Below are positions 1 through 6,510 of a stretch of DNA of 12,045 nt, piece after piece (position 1 is the stretch's first letter; each line of letters begins with the position of its first letter). A program made the position numbers and the translations under genes. The DNA is taken from NCBI GenBank assembly GCA_002255025.1, contig NJEJ01000014.1:1-12045 (forward strand), in the 5' to 3' direction. The notes under the pieces are model-generated. The model made no database searches and had not been told where the DNA came from. It worked only from the letters and a program-made list of their open reading frames with translations. This DNA comes from Candidatus Bathyarchaeota archaeon ex4484_135 (GTDB taxonomy: Archaea > Thermoproteota > Bathyarchaeia > EX4484-135).

Positions 1-485
1 GTGCAGAACGTTATGTCTGGCTTGTGCGTGGCCCCTATCTCGGCCATTCGGTCGAAGGGCAGGCTGTCGGCCGTGTGGTAGACCTTCAGGCCACCGCATT
101 CTATCAGGAACGTCACGGGCGTGCTGGCAGGCGGGTGATTACATTCCTCCACGTATATCTTGGCCTCGCCCACGCTTATCTGCGAGCCCGGCTCGACGGC
201 CACGAGCTTGTCCCCGGGGACGGACCGGGACAGCAGGCTCGAGGAAGTCGGGTCTGCTATGACGAGGCAGCCCGTCTTGGACTGTATGGAGGAAACGAGG
301 CCCGTGTCCAAGTGGTCGTAGTGCTCGTGCGTTATCAATATGGCATCCACCTTGCCCACGTCAGAGGGCCTGACCTCCACCGGGTCCACGACGAGCGTGG
401 CACCTGGCATCTTCAGCAGCACGCAGGCGTAATCGTTAAGCCATGTCAGGGTCAGCCTGCTTGGCTGGCCAGATCCACCCTCCAT
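1..485 (-). CDS. Metallo-beta-lactamase-fold hydrolase, UlaG-like (partial, 3' end outside window)
   Basis: The minus strand reads open from an ATG at 485-483 to the window edge, giving about 161 residues of an unfinished protein. It carries the metallo-beta-lactamase signature HEHYDH at residues 53-58 after a predicted beta strand (DAILIT), a later His in NHPP (H117), and an Asp in YHTADS (D140). These are the positions of the two-metal ligands in this fold. The order resembles the UlaG-like / L-ascorbate-6-phosphate lactonase-like branch, often annotated only as MBL-fold metal-dependent hydrolase. I cannot infer the substrate. A GGTGA Shine-Dalgarno element sits a few bases before the ATG; an in-frame GTG three codons upstream is a weaker alternative. 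A TATA-like box (TTAAAA on the minus strand, 544-539) would place transcription start near 515. The remaining C-terminal third is missing only because the window ends. Confidence 0.88.
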   Translation of the reverse strand, partial: MEGGSGQPSRLTLTWLNDYACVLLKMPGATLVVDPVEVRPSDVGKVDAILITHEHYDHLDTGLVSSIQSKTGCLVIADPTSSSLLSRSVPGDKLVAVEPGSQISVGEAKIYVEECNHPPASTPVTFLIECGGLKVYHTADSLPFDRMAEIGATHKPDITFC

Positions 486-536
486 TCCCGTCACCGCCCC
501 AACTGGGCCTCGTGACCTAAAGGCATTTGCCCTCTC

Positions 537-546
537 CCTTTTAAGG
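537..546. promoter_or_regulatory. AT-rich TATA-like island shared by a divergent gene pair
   Basis: CCTTTTAAGG is the only strongly AT-rich stretch between the MBL-fold gene (ATG 485, minus) and the DUF3467 gene (ATG 575, plus). Read plus, TTTTAA predicts a start of transcription near 568, seven bases before the ATG. Read minus, TTAAAA predicts one near 515, about 30 bases before the ATG. The assignment rests on the archaeal rule that the TATA box lies about 25-27 bases before the start. No transcript data support it. Confidence 0.5.
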
Positions 547-574
547 AGAGAGGCCCTGGCCCGTGGGAGAAGAG

Positions 575-910
575 ATGGCCTTCAAGATGGGCAGGGCCAA
601 GATGAAAGTCGAGAAATCGCCGGATTTCAAGCGGATATACGTGACAGGTGCCTACGGCGTCCACAACCCATATGACTTCAGGCTAGGCTTCTACAGAGAT
701 GACATGGAGTTCGATGAGGAAGTCATGATGGGGAGGGCACCGCCCACCGTGAGGCGTGAGATAGTAATCGAAATCGTGCTACCGCCGTCGGCAGCTAAGA
801 TATTGGCCGAGCAGCTCAGCAGGGCCGTCAAGGATTACGAGGCCAAGTACGGCAAGATACCGCTACCGCCCACCCCGGAGAGGAGGACTCCCGAGGGCAT
901 GTTCGCCTGA
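575..910 (+). CDS. DUF3467-family small protein
   Basis: A protein of about 111 residues with no recognised catalytic motif. The body (KRIYVTGAYG, then a mixed beta region, then PPSAAKILAEQLSRAV and YEAKYGKIP) matches the DUF3467 layout: short beta strands followed by a C-terminal helix ending near a Tyr-Glu-x-x-x-Gly. The family is found across bacteria and archaea, and its function is unknown to me. I chose ATG 575 because GGGAGA lies just before it and the TATA-like box at 539-544 puts transcription start near 568. An in-frame GTG at 563 would add four residues (MGEE). The proline-rich tail overlaps the 3' end of the convergent endonuclease III gene by 48 bp. The gene appears monocistronic. 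Confidence 0.72.
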   Translation: MAFKMGRAKMKVEKSPDFKRIYVTGAYGVHNPYDFRLGFYRDDMEFDEEVMMGRAPPTVRREIVIEIVLPPSAAKILAEQLSRAVKDYEAKYGKIPLPPTPERRTPEGMFA

Positions 911-1564
911 GGCCGCGTAATCGCATAAGTCAGACAAGGGGCACTTCAGGCACGAGGGCCTCCGGGCCCGGCAGACCTCCCTCCCGAGCCTTATGAAGGC
1001 CAGGTGAGCTGACAGGTAATCGTCTGGCTCGAGGGCCTCCTCGGCCAGAGCCCTCACGGCCTCGTAATCCTCGCGGTCAACTAAACCGAGCCTGAGGAAT
1101 ATCCGCTTTATGTGCCTGTCCACGGGGAAAACAGGCCTCTTAGCACAGAACAGCAGGACTATATCGGCTGTCTTACGCCCAACCCCAGGCAAGCTCATCA
1201 GTTCCTTCCTGACGGCCTCCAAGGGCTCGGATTTCAGCAAGGCCCATAAGTCGCCTCTATAACGCTCCAGCACGGACCTGGCGACCTGCCTTATCCTAAT
1301 GGCCCTCTGCCTGTGTTGGCCAGCGGGCCTTATACACTCTGCTATGAGCTCGACATCAGCGTCAGCCAGCCTCCCGGGTTCAACGCCTAAGCGTTCCTCA
1401 AGGGCACTGTAGGCCTTGAGCTCGTTCTTGTAGCTCGTGTTCTGGGACAGTATGGTCCTTATCAAGACCTTGAACGGGTTGCTGGTGTCTCCGGGCGGCT
1501 CCAAGCGACCGTATAAGGCCTTGAGCCTTGCGACAGCTTCCCTCAGCTTTTCCTCGGGCCTCAA
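863..1564 (-). CDS. nth: Endonuclease III-type DNA glycosylase/AP lyase with 4Fe-4S cluster
   Basis: A 233-residue protein of the HhH-GPD base-excision-repair family, which removes oxidised pyrimidines and nicks abasic sites. The helix-hairpin-helix LPGVGRKTA covers residues 125-133, with the catalytic Lys at K131. The catalytic Asp is D149 in FPVDRHI. The C-terminal iron-sulfur loop has Cys 198, 205, 208 and 214 with the exact C-x6-C-x2-C-x5-C spacing of endonuclease III. The N-terminal ILSQNTS motif (38-44) is the archaeal flavour of the family, so a broader or different base preference is possible. The start is TTG 1564, which overlaps the TGA of the upstream TatD gene (TTGA), so the two are translationally coupled. 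A 15-residue Gly/Pro-rich tail follows the cluster and is encoded in the part overlapping the convergent DUF3467 gene. Confidence 0.95.
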   Translation of the reverse strand: MRPEEKLREAVARLKALYGRLEPPGDTSNPFKVLIRTILSQNTSYKNELKAYSALEERLGVEPGRLADADVELIAECIRPAGQHRQRAIRIRQVARSVLERYRGDLWALLKSEPLEAVRKELMSLPGVGRKTADIVLLFCAKRPVFPVDRHIKRIFLRLGLVDREDYEAVRALAEEALEPDDYLSAHLAFIRLGREVCRARRPSCLKCPLSDLCDYAASGEHALGSPPLRGGR

Positions 1565-2337
1565 GGCAGGCCCCTCAGCCTGAAGAGCTCAAGGGCGTTC
1601 TGGTACGTGGCCTCGGCTACTTCTTCCACTGTCAGGCCCTTTATGGACGCTATGGCCTCCACAGCCAACGGGAGGTTAGCCGGTTCATTACGGGCCCCTC
1701 TCTCGGGCCCTAGGACGGGCGAGTCCGTCTCGACCATGAGGTTCTCGAGCGGGATGACCTTGGCCAGCTTCCTCTTCTGTTGGGACCTGACCACGGAGGT
1801 CGGTATGGAGAAGTAGAAGCCGCCCTCCCGGACGCCCTTCAGTGCCCAGCCCACGCGGCCATCGAAGGCATGCATGAGCACCCTATCGTAGCCTTCCTTC
1901 AAGAGGACCTGTACGGCGTACTTGCCAGCACTACGGGAATGGACCACGAGAGGGAGGCCTAGCTCGCTGGCCAGCCTTATCCACTCCTTGAACCTGGCGA
2001 CCTGCCTTGACCTGGCCTCCTCGGACCTGACCCAATAGTAATCGAGGCCTACTTCTCCTATGGCCACTACCTCGCCCTTCTCGGCCAGCTCGCGGGCCAA
2101 CTGCATGACAGCCTCCACCTCGGCCTCATCATCTATGGTCGGGTCAAAGCCGATGCACAAGAAGACGGTGCCCTTGTGCTCCCTCGCTATCCCGAGGGCC
2201 TTCAGAGCACCCTCGCGGTCGAGGCTGGAGGTCAGCATGGCGACTACGCCAGTCTTGAGGGCCCTCTGTATGACCTCCTCCCTATCACCATCAAAGGCCT
2301 CGTCCTCAAGGTGGCAGTGAGCGTCAACCAGCCTCAA
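1561..2337 (-). CDS. tatD: TatD-family metal-dependent nuclease
   Basis: A 258-residue TIM-barrel hydrolase of the amidohydrolase superfamily. All expected metal ligands are present: H7 and H9 in DAHCHL, E95 in GEVGLDYY, H133 in VVHSR, H156 in MHAFDG and D205 in VETDSP. Characterised TatD proteins are 3'-5' exonucleases acting on DNA, linked to repair and DNA degradation. Length is normal for the family. TTG 2337 must be the start because the canonical N-terminus with the HxH motif begins at codon 1. It follows the deaminase stop by 11 bases, and the TAG stop and gap contain a GGGGCGTGGG stretch that can serve as the Shine-Dalgarno site. Its stop overlaps the start of nth, which suggests co-expression with the glycosylase. 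Confidence 0.93.
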   Translation of the reverse strand: MRLVDAHCHLEDEAFDGDREEVIQRALKTGVVAMLTSSLDREGALKALGIAREHKGTVFLCIGFDPTIDDEAEVEAVMQLARELAEKGEVVAIGEVGLDYYWVRSEEARSRQVARFKEWIRLASELGLPLVVHSRSAGKYAVQVLLKEGYDRVLMHAFDGRVGWALKGVREGGFYFSIPTSVVRSQQKRKLAKVIPLENLMVETDSPVLGPERGARNEPANLPLAVEAIASIKGLTVEEVAEATYQNALELFRLRGLP

Positions 2338-2348
2338 GGCCCACGCCC

Positions 2349-2834
2349 CTACTCGTCATCTCCCTCAACATGGAATTTCCTTAGCTTTATGCCTGCCTGT
2401 TGGAGCAGTTCCTTGGCCAGAGGGTCCTCGTAATCGGCATCATATACTATCTCGGCTACCTCTGCGTTTATCAACATCTTAGCACATATGACGCACGGAA
2501 AAGTCGTTGTGTAGAGCGTGGCACCCTTCGTGCTGACGCCGAAGACGGCCGCCTGGATGAGGCAGTTCTGCTCGGCATGAAGGCCCCTACATAGCTCGTG
2601 CCTCTGGCCAGATGGGACGCCCAATTCCTCCCTCAGGCACCGGCCTATGTCCGTGCAGTGCGGTAGGCCTTTTGGAGCACCGTTGTAGCCTGTCGCGAGG
2701 ACCCTGTTGTCTTTCACCAAGACGGCCCCTACCTGCCGCCTGAGGCATGTCGAACGCTTGGCCACGAGATGAGCCATCCTCATGAAGTACTCGTCCCAGC
2801 TCATTCTACGCCTCTTCGTGCCTTCTGCCTTCAA
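2349..2834 (-). CDS. Deoxycytidylate (dCMP) deaminase family protein
   Basis: A 161-residue zinc-dependent deaminase of the ComEB/dCMP deaminase family, which converts dCMP to dUMP for thymidylate synthesis. The active-site HAEQN has the zinc ligand H86 and the proton-shuttle E88. PCVIC gives the other two ligands, C114 and C117. The upstream stretch with HC (PHCTDIGRC) and RHELC resembles the second, structural zinc site of dCMP deaminases. N-terminal SWDEYFMRMAHLVAKRS is the classic family opening. The longest start is TTG 2834. An in-frame ATG at 2804 (MSWDEYF) gives 151 residues and starts exactly at the conserved region, so it is a real alternative. The gene lies 41 bases after the amidotransferase stop and 11 bases before TatD. 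Substrate could also be CMP or another free cytidine nucleotide. Confidence 0.92.
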   Translation of the reverse strand: MKAEGTKRRRMSWDEYFMRMAHLVAKRSTCLRRQVGAVLVKDNRVLATGYNGAPKGLPHCTDIGRCLREELGVPSGQRHELCRGLHAEQNCLIQAAVFGVSTKGATLYTTTFPCVICAKMLINAEVAEIVYDADYEDPLAKELLQQAGIKLRKFHVEGDDE

Positions 2835-2875
2835 CCCGTCGGGCGTTCCTCACGGCCCGCTGATAAGGACTCTGG

Positions 2876-3505
2876 TCATGAGCTTGTGATACGGGAGAGT
2901 TGGATGAAATTGGCCAAGACCTTGAGGCCGTCCCACTCCTCCATCCAGGCCTCGGGCCTCCTCTCCGGGTGGAACTGCACGCCGAATATGGGCCTGCGGA
3001 GGTGCGCCATGGCCTCTATACGGCACTGCCCTGACGTGGCGAGCCTGACGAAGCCGGGCGGAAGTTGGGCCAGCTCGTCCCTGTGCCGCTCGGCCACGAA
3101 GAGCTTGTCGCCCGGTTCCCAAGAGGCGAATATGTGGTCCGGGACCTCGACCACGACTTCCTTGGGCTCGGCCCTCTCCGGGCCCTGTATGACCTCGGCA
3201 CCGAAGGCCAGGCCTATGAGTTGGTGGCCGAAGCAGATGCCCAACAAGGGCACTTTAATACGCCTGACGAACTCGATTTCGCCCTCAAAGAAGGCCCTGT
3301 CCTCAGGCCTGCTGAGGTAGGCCTCAGAACCCGAGAGGACCACGGCTTCAATTGGCTTTTCGGGCTTGTAGCCGGGCCTTATCTTGTGGAAACGCTCGAC
3401 TATGACCTCCGTGCCCGAGAGGGCCTCCAAGACTTCCTTATACCTCCTTATCTTCTCCTCGGCCTTGTGTATGTAGTTGTTCACGAGCAAGATGGCCACG
3501 GCCAC
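2876..3505 (-). CDS. Class I glutamine amidotransferase, GuaA glutaminase subunit-like
   Basis: A roughly 209-residue triad glutaminase domain. With start GTG 3505, the nucleophile is C91 in GICFGHQL and the His-Glu pair is H179 and E181 in VQFHPE. The second half (LPPGFVRLATSGQCRIEAM and the following PIFGVQFHPE) looks like the stand-alone glutaminase subunit of archaeal GMP synthase. The N-terminus (ILLVNNYIHKAEEKIRRY) is unlike the usual start of that subunit, so it may be a paralog serving another ammonia-requiring enzyme. The reading frame extends upstream to 3592, but that part overlaps the YjbQ gene and reads as low-complexity sequence. A GGGGG at 3514-3510, just after the YjbQ stop, supports GTG 3505 or GTG 3499. 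It is the second gene of the five-gene minus-strand cluster. Confidence 0.85.
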   Translation of the reverse strand: MAVAILLVNNYIHKAEEKIRRYKEVLEALSGTEVIVERFHKIRPGYKPEKPIEAVVLSGSEAYLSRPEDRAFFEGEIEFVRRIKVPLLGICFGHQLIGLAFGAEVIQGPERAEPKEVVVEVPDHIFASWEPGDKLFVAERHRDELAQLPPGFVRLATSGQCRIEAMAHLRRPIFGVQFHPERRPEAWMEEWDGLKVLANFIQLSRITSS

Positions 3506-3513
3506 ATGGCCCC

Positions 3514-3969
3514 CTACTCGCCCATCACCTGGACCACAACACGCCTGTCCCTGCCGTGCGTGTCGGCCTCTACGAGGAGCAGGGATTGCCAAGTCCCGAG
3601 GGCCAGGCGGCCTTCCACGAGCGGTATGGTCCTGTCAGGGGCTAAGAGCATGGATATGATGTGCGAGTGTGCATTTAACGGGTGCCTATACGGCCCCTCT
3701 GGCGGCACGAGGCGTCTCAGCACGTCCCTTATGTCCTCCCTCAGGCCTTCCTCGTCCTCCGTGAGGGCGAAGGCCACCGTCGTGTGAGGCGAGAAGACGT
3801 GGACGAGGCCGTTCCTTATGCCAGAGCGGCCCACCACGGCCTTCACGAGGCCCGTTATGTTCACCGCGTCAAATGGCCCCTTGGTCTTGACCGTGAACTC
3901 CTCAACGTGGACCCTCAGGGCCCCATCACCCCAGCCTTGGGGTGGTGGGCTTCCTTTAGCCTTATTCAT
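3514..3969 (-). CDS. YjbQ / UPF0047 family protein
   Basis: A 151-residue protein with the full UPF0047 signature: VFSPHTT at 58-64, NAHSHIISMLL at 99-109, a beta strand with IPLVEG, and GTWQ at 125-128, ending in RVVVQVMGE as usual for the family. The conserved His residues suggest a metal or phosphate site. The biochemical role is unsettled; the Escherichia coli homolog has been reported to show weak thiamine-phosphate-synthase activity, so many annotations carry that name. About 15 N-terminal residues, including a PPPQ stretch, exceed the usual 132-140-residue length. ATG 3969 is preferred because a TATA-like box (CTAAAA on the minus strand, 3995-3990) lies about 24 bases ahead, fitting a leaderless transcript. 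This is the first gene of the cluster reading toward nth. Confidence 0.9.
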   Translation of the reverse strand: MNKAKGSPPPQGWGDGALRVHVEEFTVKTKGPFDAVNITGLVKAVVGRSGIRNGLVHVFSPHTTVAFALTEDEEGLREDIRDVLRRLVPPEGPYRHPLNAHSHIISMLLAPDRTIPLVEGRLALGTWQSLLLVEADTHGRDRRVVVQVMGE

Positions 3970-3989
3970 TCTCGCCAGAGCCGTGCCCC

Positions 3990-3995
3990 TTTTAG
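3990..3995 (-). promoter_or_regulatory. TATA-like box for the YjbQ-amidotransferase-dCMP deaminase-TatD-Nth cluster
   Basis: CTAAAA on the minus strand is centred about 24 bases before the ATG at 3969 and predicts a leaderless mRNA for the five-gene cluster. The divergent oxidoreductase-HPS gene (TTG 4028) begins only 58 bases away. Read plus, this box would start transcription near 4019, inside the Shine-Dalgarno stretch of that gene. The oxidoreductase promoter may therefore lie further back, for example at CTTATT (3961-3966) inside the YjbQ start region. Confidence 0.45.
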
Positions 3996-4027
3996 CTTGA
4001 GGCTGGCTAGCTAGAGGGGGGCCTACC

Positions 4028-6502
4028 TTGGCGAACGGCTACGTAGGCAAGGTGCTCCAAGTCGACCTTTCTACTGGCGAGGTATGGCCCGAGGAGCTGG
4101 ATTGGGACCTGGCAGCCGATTACGTGGGCGGGAGGGGGCTGGCCGACAAGATGGTCTTTGATATAGTCAGGCCCGGGGCCGATCCCCTGGGCCCGGACAA
4201 CGTGCTCGTCTTTGCGACCGGGCCCCTGACGGGCACGCCAGCACCCGCCTGCGGACGCTCAGTACTGGCTTCTAAGAGCCCCCTGACGGGCACCATATTC
4301 GATTCCAATTCCGGGGGCCTGATAGGGCCAGAGCTGAAGAAGGCTGGTTTTGATGCGATCATAATAAGGGGCAGAAGCGAGGAACCGGTCTACCTGGCCG
4401 TCTTAAGCGGCCGGGCGGAGCTGAGGTCAGCCGATCACCTCTGGGGCAGGACGACCTCAGAGACCATAAGGGCCCTCAAGCGTGAGGTAGGGGATGATAG
4501 GGCCCGTGTGGCCTGCATAGGCCCGGCTGGCGAGAAGGGCGTCCTGTTGGCGAACGTGATTTGTGAGCCCCACAGGGCCTTCGGGCGTGGCGGGCTGGGG
4601 GCCGTCATGGGCTCCAAGGGCCTAAAGGCCATAGTGGTCAGGGGCCGGGGACGAGTAGAGGTGGCTAATCCGCATGCCTTCAAGCGTGTCTGCCGTGAGA
4701 TAAAGGACATATTGGCCAGGAACCCCATAACGGGCGACCTGCTGGGCCGTTATGGGACAGGCTGCCTTACCACGCCCGTGAACAAGGCCGGGATACTGCC
4801 CACCAGGAATTTCCGAACCGGGTTCTTCGAGGAAGCAGAGGAGATAACAGGCGAGAAGCTCGTGAAGGTCCTGAAGGCCCAGAAAAGGGCTTGCTTCGGC
4901 TGCCCGATAGGCTGTGGACGGGTCCTCATGGCGGAAGGGCATGAGGTAGGAGCTCCCGAGTATGAGACCATGTGGGCCTTCGGTGCTCAGTGTGGCATAA
5001 GCGATTTAAGGGCCATATCGGAGGCCAACGAGCTATGCAACGAGTATGGCCTAGATACCATATCGCTCGGAAACGCCATAGGCTTCCTGATGGAGTGCTA
5101 CGAGCGGGGGCTCATAACGGACCGGGACACAGGCGGCCTGAGGCTCGAGTGGGGCAGGGCCGATCTGCTGCCCAAGCTGGTGGAGCTGACAGCCCGAAGG
5201 GAGGGCGTTGGGGCCCTCTTGGCCCTGGGTGTGAAACGCCTCTCCGAGCGGATAGAGGGCTCTGGACGCTTCGCCATGCACGTCAAGGGCCTAGAGCTGC
5301 CCGCTTACGACCCGAGGGGTGCGAAGGGCATGGGCCTCGCCTACGCCACGTCAAACAGGGGCGGATGCCACCTGAGGGCCTACATGATCATGAGCGAGCT
5401 CCTCAGCATGCCCAGATACCTGGACCCGCTGAGGACGGAGGGCAAGGCGAGGCTGGTCAAGAGGCTCCAAGACATATTCGCCGTCTTGGACAGCATGGTC
5501 ATGTGCAAGTTCACCTCCCTCGCCCTCTTTGAGACGCTAGATTACGAGCCGAAGTGGTACGCACGCCTCCTGACGACCGCCACGGGCTTCTACTTTGACG
5601 AGGAAGAATTCCTTAAGGCCGGGGAACGCATCTTCAACTTGGAGAGGTTCTTCAACGTCAGGGAGGGCTTCGATAGGAGGCACGACACCCTGCCAACCAG
5701 GCTGCTAAAGGAGCCCATGCCCTACGGGCCAGCTGAGGGCCACGTCGTGGAACTCGAGGCCATGCTGGACGAGTACTACGCCCTGAGGCTCTGGGACCCC
5801 ATGGGACGCCCGACGGACAGGGCACTCATGCGTTTAGGCATAATAAGGGAGCCCAGGTGGCCCAAGCTGCAGGTCGCCCTCGACCTAAGGGACCTGAACG
5901 AGGCCCTCAGGATCGCCGAGCTGGCCTACAGGGGCGGTGCGGATTGGATAGAGGCCGGGACGCCTTTGATAAAGAGCGTGGGCATGGAGGCCGTCAGGAC
6001 CCTCAGGCGTAAGCTGCCCGGTGCGACCATAGTGGCCGATTTGAAGACGCTCGACACTGGCTGGCTTGAGACGGAGCTGGCGGCCCAGGCGGGTGCTGAC
6101 GTAGTGTGCATCTCAGGCCTGGCTCACGATAACACGATAAAGGACGCGGTCGGCTGTGCCAGGAAGTACGGGATCAAGATAATGGTCGATTTGCTCCAGG
6201 TGCCGGACCCCATGAGGCGTGCCAAAGAACTTGAGGCCCTCGGCGTTGATTACATATGTGCTCACACGGGCATAGATGTCCAGAGGGACAGGGCCGAGGA
6301 AATAGACCGTAAGGTAGCCCTTCTGGCCCAGCTCGCCAGGTCAATTAAGGTCCCGTTGGCCGCCGCTGGCGGGATAAGGGCCGACACGGCCAGCAAGGTC
6401 GTCAGGGCCGGCGTTAAGATAGTCATAGTGGGCGGTGCCATAACCAGAGCTGCCGACCCGAGGAAGGCCACGGAGTTCATACTCAAGGCCATGGGGAAGT
6501 AA
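4028..6502 (+). CDS. Fusion of aldehyde:ferredoxin oxidoreductase with 3-hexulose-6-phosphate synthase
   Basis: One uninterrupted 824-residue frame. Residues 1-605 form a complete tungsten-pterin aldehyde:ferredoxin oxidoreductase: the NGYVGKVLQVDLSTGE opening, the pterin-binding AFGRGGLGAVMGSKGLKA, 4Fe-4S ligands C289, C292, C296 (CFGCPIGC) and C493 (MCKF), the Glu-rich PEYET, NRGGCHL with the conserved His, and the terminal WDPMGRPTD. Residues 609-824 form a complete HPS barrel of the OMP decarboxylase superfamily: VALDL, EAGTPLIKS, the catalytic D671-x-K673-x-x-D676, VDLLQVPD, HTGID and VIVGGAIT. HPS interconverts formaldehyde plus ribulose 5-phosphate with hexulose 6-phosphate. The TTG start is certain: an in-frame TGA lies at 3998 and the canonical N-terminus begins here. 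GAGGGGGG precedes it by about seven bases. There is no phosphohexuloisomerase domain. The oxidoreductase's own substrate is inferred, not shown. Confidence 0.95.
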   Translation: MANGYVGKVLQVDLSTGEVWPEELDWDLAADYVGGRGLADKMVFDIVRPGADPLGPDNVLVFATGPLTGTPAPACGRSVLASKSPLTGTIFDSNSGGLIGPELKKAGFDAIIIRGRSEEPVYLAVLSGRAELRSADHLWGRTTSETIRALKREVGDDRARVACIGPAGEKGVLLANVICEPHRAFGRGGLGAVMGSKGLKAIVVRGRGRVEVANPHAFKRVCREIKDILARNPITGDLLGRYGTGCLTTPVNKAGILPTRNFRTGFFEEAEEITGEKLVKVLKAQKRACFGCPIGCGRVLMAEGHEVGAPEYETMWAFGAQCGISDLRAISEANELCNEYGLDTISLGNAIGFLMECYERGLITDRDTGGLRLEWGRADLLPKLVELTARREGVGALLALGVKRLSERIEGSGRFAMHVKGLELPAYDPRGAKGMGLAYATSNRGGCHLRAYMIMSELLSMPRYLDPLRTEGKARLVKRLQDIFAVLDSMVMCKFTSLALFETLDYEPKWYARLLTTATGFYFDEEEFLKAGERIFNLERFFNVREGFDRRHDTLPTRLLKEPMPYGPAEGHVVELEAMLDEYYALRLWDPMGRPTDRALMRLGIIREPRWPKLQVALDLRDLNEALRIAELAYRGGADWIEAGTPLIKSVGMEAVRTLRRKLPGATIVADLKTLDTGWLETELAAQAGADVVCISGLAHDNTIKDAVGCARKYGIKIMVDLLQVPDPMRRAKELEALGVDYICAHTGIDVQRDRAEEIDRKVALLAQLARSIKVPLAAAGGIRADTASKVVRAGVKIVIVGGAITRAADPRKATEFILKAMGK

Positions 6503-6510
6503 TGGCCCCC

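Noticed and set aside
24..515. 163-codon plus-strand open frame
   Set aside because: It lies antisense to the MBL-fold gene, whose minus-strand frame has the HEHYDH motif. The plus-strand product has no recognisable domain and reads as a shadow.
533..552. Partly palindromic CTCCCTTTTAAGGAGAG as a hairpin terminator
   Set aside because: It lies between two divergent starts, where no transcript should end, and has no T-run after it. The TATA-like promoter reading fits better.
3506..3592. N-terminal extension of the glutaminase to 3592
   Set aside because: It overlaps the conserved end of YjbQ, and its translation (RRGRHARQGQACC) is out-of-frame-like. A GGGGG ribosome-binding stretch after the YjbQ stop favours GTG 3505 or 3499.
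3065..3787. 240-codon plus-strand open frame across the amidotransferase and YjbQ genes
   Set aside because: Both minus-strand genes have complete family motifs. The plus frame has none and is a by-product of GC-rich codon use.
4972..5532. 186-codon plus-strand frame inside the oxidoreductase gene
   Set aside because: It is an alternate frame of a well-defined enzyme, with Arg/Gly/His-rich low-complexity translation and no domain.
5835..5860. A gene boundary between separate AOR and HPS genes
   Set aside because: No stop codon or frame change is present, and the frame continues with conserved residues on both sides. The parsimonious reading is a true fusion, subject to read-level checking.
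6503..6510. Terminators or a small RNA in the convergent gaps (6503-6510, 9027-9031, 8033-8036)
   Set aside because: The gaps are 0-8 bases long and show no T-rich run or hairpin that I can support.
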